NCBI RefSeq assembly: GCF_008831285.2
Contig: NC_045144.1
Coordinates: 2,482,001-2,546,000 of the forward strand
DNA length: 64,000 nucleotides
Direction: 5' to 3'
From: Nymphaea colorata
Lineage: Eukaryota; Streptophyta; Magnoliopsida; Nymphaeales; Nymphaeaceae
Position numbers and translations under genes: made by a program. Under the pieces are notes generated by a model. The model was not told the DNA's origin and did no database searches. It saw nothing but the letters and a program-made list of their open reading frames with translations. Positions 11,701 through 20,851 of this stretch are shown here, one piece after another. How positions within the stretch are numbered: the first letter of the stretch is position 1; every line of letters begins with the position of its first letter.

Positions 11701-14700
11701 GAGTATTCTCAGGGTCAGGAGATTCAATTTACAGATTTTTTGGACTACAGGAAAGCTGAACCTCTTACAGTTGATTATGAGCATGAGAGGGAGAAAGGGT
11801 GTGACCCTGGAACTGAGAAGGAAGGCCAGCGGTTGTTTGGACAGGTCTACTCCAGACGAGGTTCTCGGACAGAGGAGGTGACTTGTGGTGCGAGATCTAC
11901 TTTCAATCTCAATGCCATTCCTTCTCTGGATGAACCAAGTCCTACCTCGAAGACTCAAGATGAGGTTGAAAAGAAAAATGAAGATCTTCCCATTGCCCTG
12001 AGAAAGGGTGTCAGGTCATGTACTCAACACCCGATTAGTAATTTTGTATCTTATTCCAGACTTGGCAAGGATTACAAGTGTTTTGTATCTTCTCTTTTTT
12101 TTGTTGTGATTCCTAGGTCTGTTGCTGAAGCTCAAAGTGATTCCAAGTGGGCTGATGCTATGAAAGAAGAAATGGAAGCCTTGAGAAGAAACATGACATG
12201 GGAAGTTGTGAAGATTCCTGAGGCGGCTCACTTGGTTGGATCCAAGTGGGTGTATACTATCAAGTACAAACCAGATGGAAGTGTTGAAAGATACAAAGCT
12301 CGTCTTGTGGCTAAGGGGTTTATCCAAAAATATGGGATTGATTACTTGGAGATCTTTGCTCCCGTTGCAAAAATGAAGACAGTTAGAGTTGTTATGTCCC
12401 TAGCTGTGATGAAGGAGTGGAAGATGTACTAACTTGACGTTAAGAATGTCTTCCTTTATGAAGAAGCTAAGGGAAGATATCAACGTCTGGTTGGGAAGTT
12501 GATTTATCTTACCCTCACGAGACCAGATATCACTTTTGCGGTGAATGTATTGAGTCAATTCATGCATGCTCCTACTGATGCACATTTGGACTGTGGACAG
12601 AGTATTATGTTACTTGAAGAGAAATCCTGGCAAGGGACTCTTGTACGTGAAACAAGAGACTATAGAGATCGAGGGGTATTCAGATGCAGACTGGGCAGGT
12701 TGTGCTGATACCAGACGGTCTACTACAGGGTATTGTATCTACTTGGGAGGAAACCTTGTCGTATGGAGGAGGAAGAGACAGGATGTATGTTCTCGATCTA
12801 GTGCAGAAGCAGAATATAGAGCCGTTGCTATGGGAGTGTCAGAGTTATTATGGTTGAAAATATTGCTGACTGATATTGGAATAAAGATTGAAGGACCTAT
12901 GAAGATGTACTATGATAATAAGTCTGCAATCAATTTAGCCAACAACTCTGTTCTACACGACAGAACAAAGCATGTTGAGATTGACCGTCACTTCATTCGT
13001 GAAAGGATTGATGCTAAGGAATTAATCCTACCTTACATGAAGACCGAAGACCAAACCGCCGATGTTCTGACGATGGCTCTATCCTCTACTTCGTTTGAGA
13101 GAAATGTATCCAAGTTGGGCATGTTTGATATGTATGCCCAACTTGAGGGGGAGTGTTGAAGTATGTTAGACGGGTCTCGGGACCGGGTCCGGATCCATAC
13201 CCGATCCATCTTGTAGCCCTTGTTGGGCATTACTTAAGTCGTGTAACCCTAATCCTTAAAAGTAATGAAATCTTAAGAGAGAGAGAGTCTGGCGGCTAGT
13301 GGGCAACCAACTCCTCCTCATCCGTGGTTTTTTTTCCTCTTGTTGAGGGTTTTTCCATGTTACATCGTGTTCCTCGTATTCTCTTTCTCTGTGCTCGTGT
13401 TTCTACACTTTGCACCTGTGTCCGCGCACCTGCACCATGTGGCACACAAGGGCATTATTTTGAAAACAATGTGTTTTTATCCTGACAATTAACAGGAAAA
13501 TACCACTATATTTTGAAAATGTTGTCAAAATAAAAGGTTGTGGTTCTTTTTGAAAAGATTTTTTTTTAATTATGTACCTTCAGTGTGCATTTTCCTTCTG
13601 TTTCTTTAGAATTTGAAAACTACGGCTGAATTTTTTTGATGATTATGTTGCAAAATTCGTGGAAAACTCATTAGCTCTCATTTGTTATTATTTGTTATAT
13701 ATTTTTTTGAGTCCCTGAAATTTTTCTAAGAAATGCAAAATATGAAGAAAAATGCTTCTGGAAGAAAACTTCTCGAAAATTTTGAAGTTTGTAACCATGG
13801 TCTCAGTTTCACTTCATTTGTATTGGGGGTGTGTGTGTCTGAGAGAAAAAGGGAGAGAGTTTGTGTTTGCGCCTGCATTCCTTTTGGAGAAATGGTGCAA
13901 GCACCAGCACATTCATTTTGCAACCACACCCACTTTTATTCGACAATGGATTTTCTCTTGCGAGCCTGTTTTTGTCTAATCTTGGATTTGATTATGCTAT
14001 GCTTTCTTATGTGGACTCATATTCTACTCATAATTAATCTGTTGAAATTAAGCCTTATGATTTGAGATTATGTGATCTCATTGGTGAATCAGATGCGAAA
14101 GTTGTATCGGAAGTTTCTTTTAGTCTTGGAAACTTTTTTTTTTATGCAAACAGTTCATATTCTCTAATTCCTTTGTTGGCGAGGGGATTGTAGCCTTGTA
14201 TGTATTAACCTCAATTATGTTTAACAGAAGAGAGATCTGGAATAACTGAATTGGAATTTTTTTTGCTTGACCAGGAATGGCTCTATATTTTGCCAGTGAT
14301 ATAATTGATAACGCATCTAGGGATCTAAATCATGGCATTCAAGGGCGTGGGTTTATCTCTTTCCCAATGCTTTCTTCAAAACATGTAACTGAAGCTTCAA
14401 ATGTGACTAAGAAACGAAAGAGGAAGCTTGCTTCTGGAGGCCCAGAGGATAACTCCAATCCACTGCAAGCTGAAGTTTTCAGTGACCAGCCAAATGTTCC
14501 TTTCTCAGTGCTGATATCTGCTCTTCAGGCAATAGAAGCTCTTCTTATGGTGGTATGCAAATATTTTATACTTTGAAGTGGTTGCGGTTTTTGAACCGTT
14601 GATCACCTGTTAGTGGTTGTAGATTTGTCGTGGATTGAGCGAAGCATGCCTGTTGGTCATAAAATTCAGCTGCAAGTGAAAGGATGCACGAGTCCAATTG

Positions 14701-17376
14701 CATTATCTCAATGTAGGGTCAAATTCTTCTACTAAAGTAGCTCCACGTCATGGTAAAGACTCAACAAGATAGTGACACGTGTTACATCATATATGCATAT
14801 ATTTTAGAGCCTCTTATTGTAATAAAAAGAGATTTTTAAAAGTAAGACGGTGAAAAAAAATTATAAAATGAATATCCTTTTGTAAATGACAACAAAAGAG
14901 CTATGTCACACGGGCACATATGATTTGGCCAAGTACCCGTGTCTGTACACGGGTACGATGACACATGTAGGGGACCACATAGATTCTATAATTTTTCTCT
15001 CCCTTTCCTTTAATTTTGAGAACTTTTGTGGATTATTATATATATAATGTATATATTTATGTATATGCTCTGTCGTACCCTTGTACCCATAATTCTCAAA
15101 ACTGGTGTGCCGTACCCGCAACCCCTGTGACTTAGCTAGACGCCTTCAGCCTAAGCAATGAGTACTGCCTACCATACCTTGGTGCTTCTCACAATACAGA
15201 TTGTCAAAGTTTCAGTTTCACTGTGTGTGTAGTTTCAGCTGTCTGATTTTTGTGACCATTCGAAACTTGTTTTCCAGTATATCCACCGTGGTTAAAATCA
15301 TGCATAATTTTGGTTACTGCAAAAAAAGGGCTTTTGTTTTGTGCATTACTCTACCATGTAATGCTAGAGCCATTGTCTTTTCCTGGCGCATGTTTTTGTA
15401 AATACACATTTTTTTTTAAGTTAACAGCTGGCTTATTTCACGTTTCCTGATGGTTTTACCTTTCATATACTCATTTTGAGTACAATGTTTACACCTTTTG
15501 TTATTTCTACATGCCTCTTAGGACAGGTAATTGTCTTGTGACGACCATCTAAATTAAATTGTTTAGTTTAAATCGTGGAGAGCCAAGGCCTGTGTTGCTT
15601 GCTCCATTCATATTTGTGGAGGCACAATTTCATACTGTGTAAATCTGAAAATGTGACGAAAATTCTTGATATTGCATATACATCAGCCTTAGGTGGGTTT
15701 TTCTTTTCTTGTTTACTAGTGTTTCTCTTTGAGGTTGATACTGATTTCACTGAAATCAACATTTTTCTATGATTATACAAGGGTGGCTCTTTACGTTCCC
15801 AGAGCTGGAGGCCAGATGTTGATCTTCTCTTGATGCGTGTGGCTTCCAGAGCTTGTGAGGAAGGCTGGTCATATGTGGATTCTGACATTATTATGGAAGA
15901 TAGAAGTTTTAGCTGGGCAGATTTTCAGCTTGCTGCACTTAAAGCACTGTTGGCATCTTTGCTTTCTCCATGCACTCATAGGCCACCATATTTGTCATAC
16001 GGCCTTGCACTTTTCCGTAAAGGTTATTCTTTTGCAACTTCAACCATTTTTTCTTGATATATGATAATCAGATGAATCATCTACTTTGTCCTCTCTCTTT
16101 CTCACACAGAGACTCAAATATTTGAGAATACTATGGAAAATTTTAGTACACAAGTACAGCTTCTGACCAGTGACCCAAGGGCTCCAGTCTGGCCGTTTGG
16201 GTTTGGTCTAAGGCCTCCAAATTGGAGATGTGGAGTTCAGTCTATGGGGTGCATACCCCTCTTTTGAAGTTGAAGCAGGCGAAGACTTTCCTAGTGGCAA
16301 GAGAAGTGAATACAGGTTTTGCATTATGGGACAACCAAAACTAAACTCCTGTTCACCTCCAAATAACTTAGTGGTTTTCAAACCAGTTGAGAAGGTGCAG
16401 GCGTGCAGCATTTGGTTGCATTTATTAGAAGGGAACAATGCATGTTATTCAGGATTTCCTTATTAACAGTTGGTGTGAGCCAACTAAATGGAAGTGCTGG
16501 AGCATGTTTTGCCATATTCATTTAACATAAGTCTTAGACAGTACTGACAGCTTGATGGTTGCAGGTAAGCAGGAAGCAGGGACCCAGATTGCAGATTTCT
16601 GTGCACACGCTCTTCTGGCTTTGGACTCTCTTATTCATCCACGTTCTCTTCAGTTAATTTCACCTCCTCTTGGTGGCAATGGTGACTTTAGTCAGAGGTT
16701 TGATTTGCTAGTTAATGAAAATAGGAAATCTCATGTTCCCTTTTCCCAAGAACAAAAATCAAAATTTCCCGGAATGAACTGTCCAAGCATGCAAAAACCT
16801 GATAAGCGGAATCTCCCAATTGACGCGGCTGATATTTATCCAGATGACAAGTTATGTATGGGTTGGTTGGCAGATATGGAAGAAAATGACACTGACACCC
16901 TTTATAACAGCGAAGAAGTCCAAGTTGATTGTCAGACTGAATCTACAACGTTTAAACTCAACACAGTAGAAAAAACACAATGCTGTTTGGTTGTGGATGC
17001 AGAGGGCATTTTGAAGGAAAACACCAGAAACACTAGCTTAATTGTAGTGCCACAAACACAAGTGGCTATAAATGCCACAGCTGCGGATAAGAGTGCAGTT
17101 GAGGAGCTAGAGGGCCATGGTCTGCAACCACCAGTTCATATGAAAGAAGGCAATTCAGGTGAAACTGAAGGTGCTGAGTCGAAGGGCATGGAGCCGCTAA
17201 AGCCAGTATCTTCACCATCAAAAGAAGCTGTGGTGTCAGCTGGAGTTTCGGATATTGTTTCTGAAGACCTATTTTTTAACAGATTTTCTTCATATAACAG
17301 CGAAGAATTTGCGAAGCAGTCATCAGACTCAGAGAGCCTTCCGGATATTGTAGATGGTGATCCGGATTCAGACTAA
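5623..17376 (+). CDS. RIX1/PELP1-like pre-rRNA processing protein, 3' part (four exons)
   Basis: Spliced gene whose C-terminal 485 or so residues can be read. Exons are 5623-5750, 14275-14552, 15782-16022 and 16565-17376. All junctions are GT-AG and keep frame; the first joins ...LLMSMNAG to [11 protein letters not shown]. The product resembles plant PELP1/RIX1 proteins: helical-repeat segments ([50 protein letters not shown]), then a long low-complexity tail ending in the acidic [12 protein letters not shown]. In yeast and animals the Rix1/PELP1 complex acts in the nucleolus and nucleoplasm in 60S subunit maturation and ITS2 removal; that role is inferred from family. The N-terminal half is not found in the window. 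The 8.5-kb intron holds a Copia element and another intron holds a hAT MITE. Identity was made by reading, not by database search. Confidence 0.72.
6084..6116. repeat. (GA)n microsatellite
   Basis: Uninterrupted GA dinucleotide run of about 16 units inside the large intron of the RIX1-like gene. Confidence 0.95.
8027..8105. repeat. Possible relic of a hAT terminal region
   Basis: The sequence GCTCTATCACATGGACAC and the following 60 bp resemble the left end of the hAT element at 58248 (GCTATGTCACACGGACAC), with the same spacing to a TGACACGTGT-like palindromic block. It is diverged and its other end was not found. Confidence 0.3.
8632..8735. repeat. Compound microsatellite (CT)n(TA)n(TG)n
   Basis: Three adjoining dinucleotide runs over about 100 bp, ending 31 bp before the Copia target-site duplication. 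Open frames through it are artefacts. Confidence 0.97.
8766..8770. repeat. Target-site duplication, left copy (CTTTG)
   Basis: CTTTG directly before the 5' LTR, repeated exactly at 13408-13412 directly after the 3' LTR. Five base pairs is the normal Copia duplication length. Confidence 0.95.
8771..9018 (+). repeat. 5' LTR of the intronic Copia
   Basis: 248 bp, TGTTGAAGTATG at the start and GTGTTTCTACA at the end. The paired copy at 13154-13407 has an extra ACCGGG near its start and five substitutions. Confidence 0.96.
9019..9030 (+). other. Primer-binding site
   Basis: TGGTATCAGAGC directly abuts the 5' LTR. It is the standard plant Copia site complementary to initiator-methionine tRNA. Confidence 0.95.
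9341..10470 (+). pseudogene. Copia gag and protease (broken)
   Basis: Gag begins at an ATG at 9341 ([12 protein letters not shown]) and continues in shifting frames: [13 protein letters not shown] near 9435, then the long frame 9485-10468 with [13 protein letters not shown] and [20 protein letters not shown] zinc knuckle ([14 protein letters not shown]) lies near 10105-10146, and the aspartic protease motif [11 protein letters not shown] near 10384-10416. At least one frame change lies between 9400 and 9560, and a TGA at 10469-10471 ends the frame just after the protease motif. In an active element this would make the particle protein and its protease. Confidence 0.92.
10472..12432 (+). pseudogene. 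Copia integrase and start of reverse transcriptase (broken)
   Basis: The GAG-pre-integrase region lies at 10502-11023 with WHERLGHL and CDVCQFAKH. After a TAA at 11024 the same frame runs on into integrase at 11030-11265 ([16 protein letters not shown], then the PPQNG block). A one-base frame break near 11270 moves the frame, which then stays open at 11392-12432: [27 protein letters not shown], and the start of reverse transcriptase ([35 protein letters not shown]). A stop follows at 12430, just before the deletion. Confidence 0.92.
12433..13159 (+). pseudogene. Copia reverse transcriptase tail and RNase H
   Basis: [10 protein letters not shown] is followed almost at once by [14 protein letters not shown], so the central palm of reverse transcriptase, including the YVDD catalytic box, is missing (roughly 200 residues by comparison with the family). 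RNase H is well preserved at 12566-13159: [44 protein letters not shown] and EDQTADVL. The frame ends inside the first bases of the 3' LTR. Confidence 0.93.
13141..13153 (+). other. Polypurine tract
   Basis: ACTTGAGGGGGAG directly before the 3' LTR, the plus-strand primer of LTR elements. Confidence 0.9.
13154..13407 (+). repeat. 3' LTR of the intronic Copia
   Basis: 254 bp; same ends as the 5' LTR and 6 bp longer through one small insertion. Confidence 0.96.
13408..13412. repeat. Target-site duplication, right copy (CTTTG)
   Basis: Exact match to 8766-8770. Confidence 0.95.
14275..14552 (+). CDS. RIX1/PELP1-like exon (second visible)
   Basis: 278 bp from acceptor TTGACCAG (to 14274) to donor GTATGC (from 14553). 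Encodes [17 protein letters not shown], a basic KKRKRKL patch that could serve in nuclear import, and the helical segment [17 protein letters not shown]. It joins 5750 with a split glycine codon. Confidence 0.8.
14900..15136. mobile_element. hAT-type MITE in an intron of the RIX1-like gene
   Basis: 237 bp with terminal inverted repeats: GCTATGTCACACGG at the left, and CCCCTGTGACTTAGC at the right, whose reverse complement is GCTAAGTCACAGGGG. The same terminus is carried by the larger hAT element at 58248-62054, including the CACGGGTACG subterminal block. No coding sequence. No clear 8-bp target duplication, which suggests age. Confidence 0.65.
15782..16022 (+). CDS. RIX1/PELP1-like exon (third visible)
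   Basis: 241 bp from acceptor ATACAAG (to 15781) to donor GTTATT (from 16023). Encodes [32 protein letters not shown] and [10 protein letters not shown]. It joins the next exon through a split glycine codon. Confidence 0.8.
16565..17376 (+). CDS. RIX1/PELP1-like last exon
   Basis: 812 bp, from acceptor GGTTGCAG (to 16564) to the TAA at 17374. The first 40 residues continue the helical region ([18 protein letters not shown]). The rest is a low-complexity, acidic, probably disordered tail that ends [13 protein letters not shown]. Such acidic tails are typical of PELP1 proteins. Confidence 0.8.
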
Positions 17377-19380
17377 AAGCACATGTGCAGTTATGCAGTT
17401 CAGCCGTCTGTATCATGTGTATGTTTTCAGTTTTGAATTCTTTCAGGTAGGGGTACGTTCACTTGAGAAAAGCAAAAGAGAGCCGAGGAAGACACAACTA
17501 CTTGTAGTCAATCGAAATATAAAATATTCATTTTATGAATAGAAGTCTTAATTCTTAATTTTTATTGTATATGAAAGTTATTGACTCTTTTCGTAGATGT
17601 TAGCATACCTTTTATACAGTTAATTTGGGAGCTAGTTATTGTACGAATGAATGAGCTTGATAACATGAAACGGATGGCTTTTGTATTTTCCTTTAAAATT
17701 TTCTTCAAGTGCTTGTACACAAGCCGACGGAACCTTTACTTCATACTCGTGAACTAGTTTAAGATTTGCTTATGAAGGCAGACACGCTTGTTCTCAGCTT
17801 GTTTCTTCGATCATCTGATCAAGTGTACACTTTTGGTCAAGTGTACTGTTCTCTTGCTTAAAGGAAACCTTTTTCTTTATGTTTTTTCATGAGCCTAAAA
17901 TAAAATGAAAACTTTGATGGTGGGTAAGGGTAAGGACTGTGATAGGAATTACTGAACAGTAACGATTTCGTTTGTAAAATAGTTCGGCTAGAAGCTTTTA
18001 AGCCTCTGGCTTTTGTTTTTGAGGTTTGGCTCGCTCGTGAGTTTCACAAGGTTCTGTTAAGAATAAATTGCAAAGATACTATAAATTTATTTATAGCATT
18101 TGAATGGTTGGCAAAGGAGTTTCAACTGCTAACTCTTTGACCAAGTTTTCCTTCAATGCTTTCCCCGTTAATCATAGTGATAAAACTAATAAATTTTTTG
18201 CCGGCCATTGGTAAAATGCCTAGAGTTTGAGCAAAACAATTGAGGGTCATGATACCAAGCTCGAAGAATTATATGATTTTTATTGAAAGATCATTTTAGG
18301 AGAAAATGCAGTAAGCATGGGCTATCGTATAGAGGCCCTTGATGATGATGCACGATGGTTAGCTGGCTGAAGGCGTAGTTGAATGGGGTTGGAGAAACAG
18401 CACCAACCACTCACGACTAAAGCTGGAATCTTTTTCCTTTTAACTGGAGAACGGAAGGCAATGTGGTGGAATAATTTGTCTCAAACATCACAAACATAGA
18501 TGGTGTTGATGATTCTTTTTTGAGGACCTTGTGCATTAGCTTCAAACAGCTTCATTTACAGATCATGTTATGGAGGACAAAACTCAAAGTTTAAAGGCCA
18601 TAATATGAGAAATCAAATCAATTTTGAATACTTTAGTGCCCCTGTGGTTGGTTAGCATTGAAGTTTCTCTCCAAATGGTAGCTGATGTTGTAGCTTTGGT
18701 GGAGGTGCTAAAACGAACTGGGAACTAGGCTAGGAAAAAAATTGCTTATGAAGACGTTGTCGGGGTCTAGCCATGAGATGCCTATTCCTCTCTAATTGGA
18801 GCACTTTTCAAGTGGCAACTTGGTGGTGCAGTCACTTCCTCAAAAGTTCCTTCATATGCTCTGAATTCATGAAATTACCTGGTGATGGTGCACCTGAATT
18901 GATTTGTCTTGCCAATGGAAAAAGATTGCTGCAAAAGCTCTTGTTGTAGTCGATTCCATGTTGTGATCCTAACTGTTGAATACAAGGATTTGAGCATGTG
19001 CTCCGCTTTATTCTCTAGAGAGAATAGTAATAGTTAAGACTCAGTGCATAATTCCCCAAGTTATTTATCCCAACCATATCACACAAGTCAAAGAACTCAT
19101 CCACATGCTTATATATAAGATCCCAACCATGAAAAGATGGCAATATGTTGATGATGTTGGCTTCAATCTATTTTGGGTTACCGTCTCGTGTCTAACAAAC
19201 ATAGCTCCTGCTTCATCATCTCTATTGCATGGCGTCTCTTCGTCTATGTTAGGCTGTCTACTGTAGAATGCTCCTAACTGAGTTGTGCATACATCTCGCT
19301 CTCCATCTCTTCTCAATGCATGAATTACATATAAGCATGTGGTCTGTCTCTAATTCAAAGGAGCGTGGACTTGTTTCCGA
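17377..19380. other. 3' flank of the RIX1-like gene and intergenic DNA
   Basis: Begins with the presumed 3' untranslated region. The rest has no open frame of note and no recognised element, though it may be the decayed 5' part of the gypsy element to its right. Confidence 0.4.
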
Positions 19381-20400
19381 TGGACATAGCACTTGCTTGC
19401 AATGCATTTGATCATGTTGTCAGAGCCATTCTAGAGTAGAGATGCGGCATTCATAAATGTATGTCATCTACTATGTGAGTAAAAGTTTTTTTTTTATGCT
19501 CAACGAAACTACACCACCATGAAGAAGGAGCCACTCATTGTGGTCCCTGCCTTGAAGGCATTTAGGTCATATTTGCTTGGCAGTGTGGTTATAGCTTACT
19601 TAAATCATGTTACTTTGCAGCATTTGGTGAGTAAAAAGGACATTAAGTCCAAACCATTTCATTGGATCATGCTATTATGAGTTAATATCAAGATTTGAGA
19701 CAATTATAATTCAAAAAACACTATAGCAGATCACATGTTCAGTTTGACCATTGAGATATCATGTGAGGAGGGATAAATCGACAAACATTATTTGGATGAA
19801 TAGGTCTTTGGATTGCTCCCAGTGTGTAAATGTCATTAACAACTTGGTGATTGGGAGCATCTGAGCAGTAAAGCAAAGCAAAGAAGGATCATCTTAGCTT
19901 GTAGACTAGATATTACTTTACAATTTGGAAGAAACCAAAGATCAAGATGATGGTACATTCTAGAGGAAGAAAATATGTCCATTTTGTGTTATTTTTGCCA
20001 ACTTGCATGTGAGACCACTTATTTGATCTTAAGATAGTGCGAAGTTGCCATAGTCTGGATTTAATGCTTATGAATTTTACAAGTCATGCACTCGGTGCTA
20101 GAAGACTAGTGTTGTTGGAAAGGGATAGATGATGTTATTAACCCTCATGCTATTTGTTATGACATTCTCTTATGCCTGGAGAGTATATTTTATGGGATAA
20201 TTTGCACATTCTCCTAAATGCATATATTTTTGTTGTGGTGGACTATGTGTCCAAATGGGTGGAGGCCAAGTCCATTAGGATGAATGACCATAAGGTCGTG
20301 CTGAAGTTTATTAAGATCAATATTTCATCAGGTTTTAAATGGAACACCATTGTTTTGGATGAGGGAAGCACTTCAAGAAATTAGCATGTTCCTTCTTTAC
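19380..20400 (+). pseudogene. Ty3/gypsy pol remnant: RNase H and integrase
   Basis: Heavily decayed. RNase H traces at about 19510-19680 read TTKKEPLIVVPALKAFRSY, LGSVVIAYLNHVTLQHL and SKKDIKSKPFHW, matching the gypsy RNase H pattern. Integrase traces at 20172-20384 read VVVDYVSKWVEAKSIRMND followed by KVVLKFIKINI. Order and motifs fit the Athila/Tat side of gypsy. Stops and frame changes are frequent, and no LTR pair was located. Confidence 0.8.
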
Positions 20401-20689
20401 TTAAGAACTGGTACGTACATCAGAACATATCCACCTTATATCGCCCATAAACAAGTAGGCAAGTTAAGATTTCTAATGGTGGGACTGAATTCATTTTAAA
20501 TATGATGATGAGACCAAATTGTAGGAATTTCTTTGTATGAGTAGATGTTACACTCTGGGCATGACCATGTTGAAAACTTCTATTGACATGTCATCCAGCC
20601 ATTGGTATTTCGGAAGACATGCCACTTGCTTGTGAAGATATGCACAATCTTTGACATGGAACTACTCTTTTAGTTGATTTTCTTATTGT

Positions 20690-20851
20690 TAACAACTTAG
20701 ACATGCACAATCTTTTTCTCTATTTTAGAGCATATGTATTCTAGTTATACAAACAAATTGAGGATCTTACTAACAACTTAGATATGCACAATCTTTTTCT
20801 CTATTTTAGAGCAAGTGTATTTTAGCTATACAAACCAATTGAGGATCTTAC
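20690..20851. repeat. Tandem duplication, 2 x 81 bp
   Basis: Units 20690-20770 and 20771-20851 both begin TAACAACTTAGA and end GAGGATCTTAC. They differ at only a few bases. Lies in the decayed gypsy region. Confidence 0.9.

Larger units (their letters stand above)
8771..13407 (+). mobile_element. Structurally complete Ty1/copia retrotransposon, coding-defective
   Basis: A 4637-bp element with two LTRs, a primer-binding site, a polypurine tract and a perfect 5-bp target duplication. Domain order is gag, protease, integrase, reverse transcriptase, RNase H, which defines Copia. The LTRs differ by five substitutions and one 6-bp indel over 248 bp (about 2 percent), so insertion was fairly recent. 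The coding region is dead: gag frame is broken, there are in-frame stops at 10469 (TGA) and 11024 (TAA), a frame break in integrase near 11265-11275, and a large deletion near 12430-12480 that removes the core of reverse transcriptase. It lies in the sense direction inside the 8.5-kb intron of the RIX1-like gene. Confidence 0.97.
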
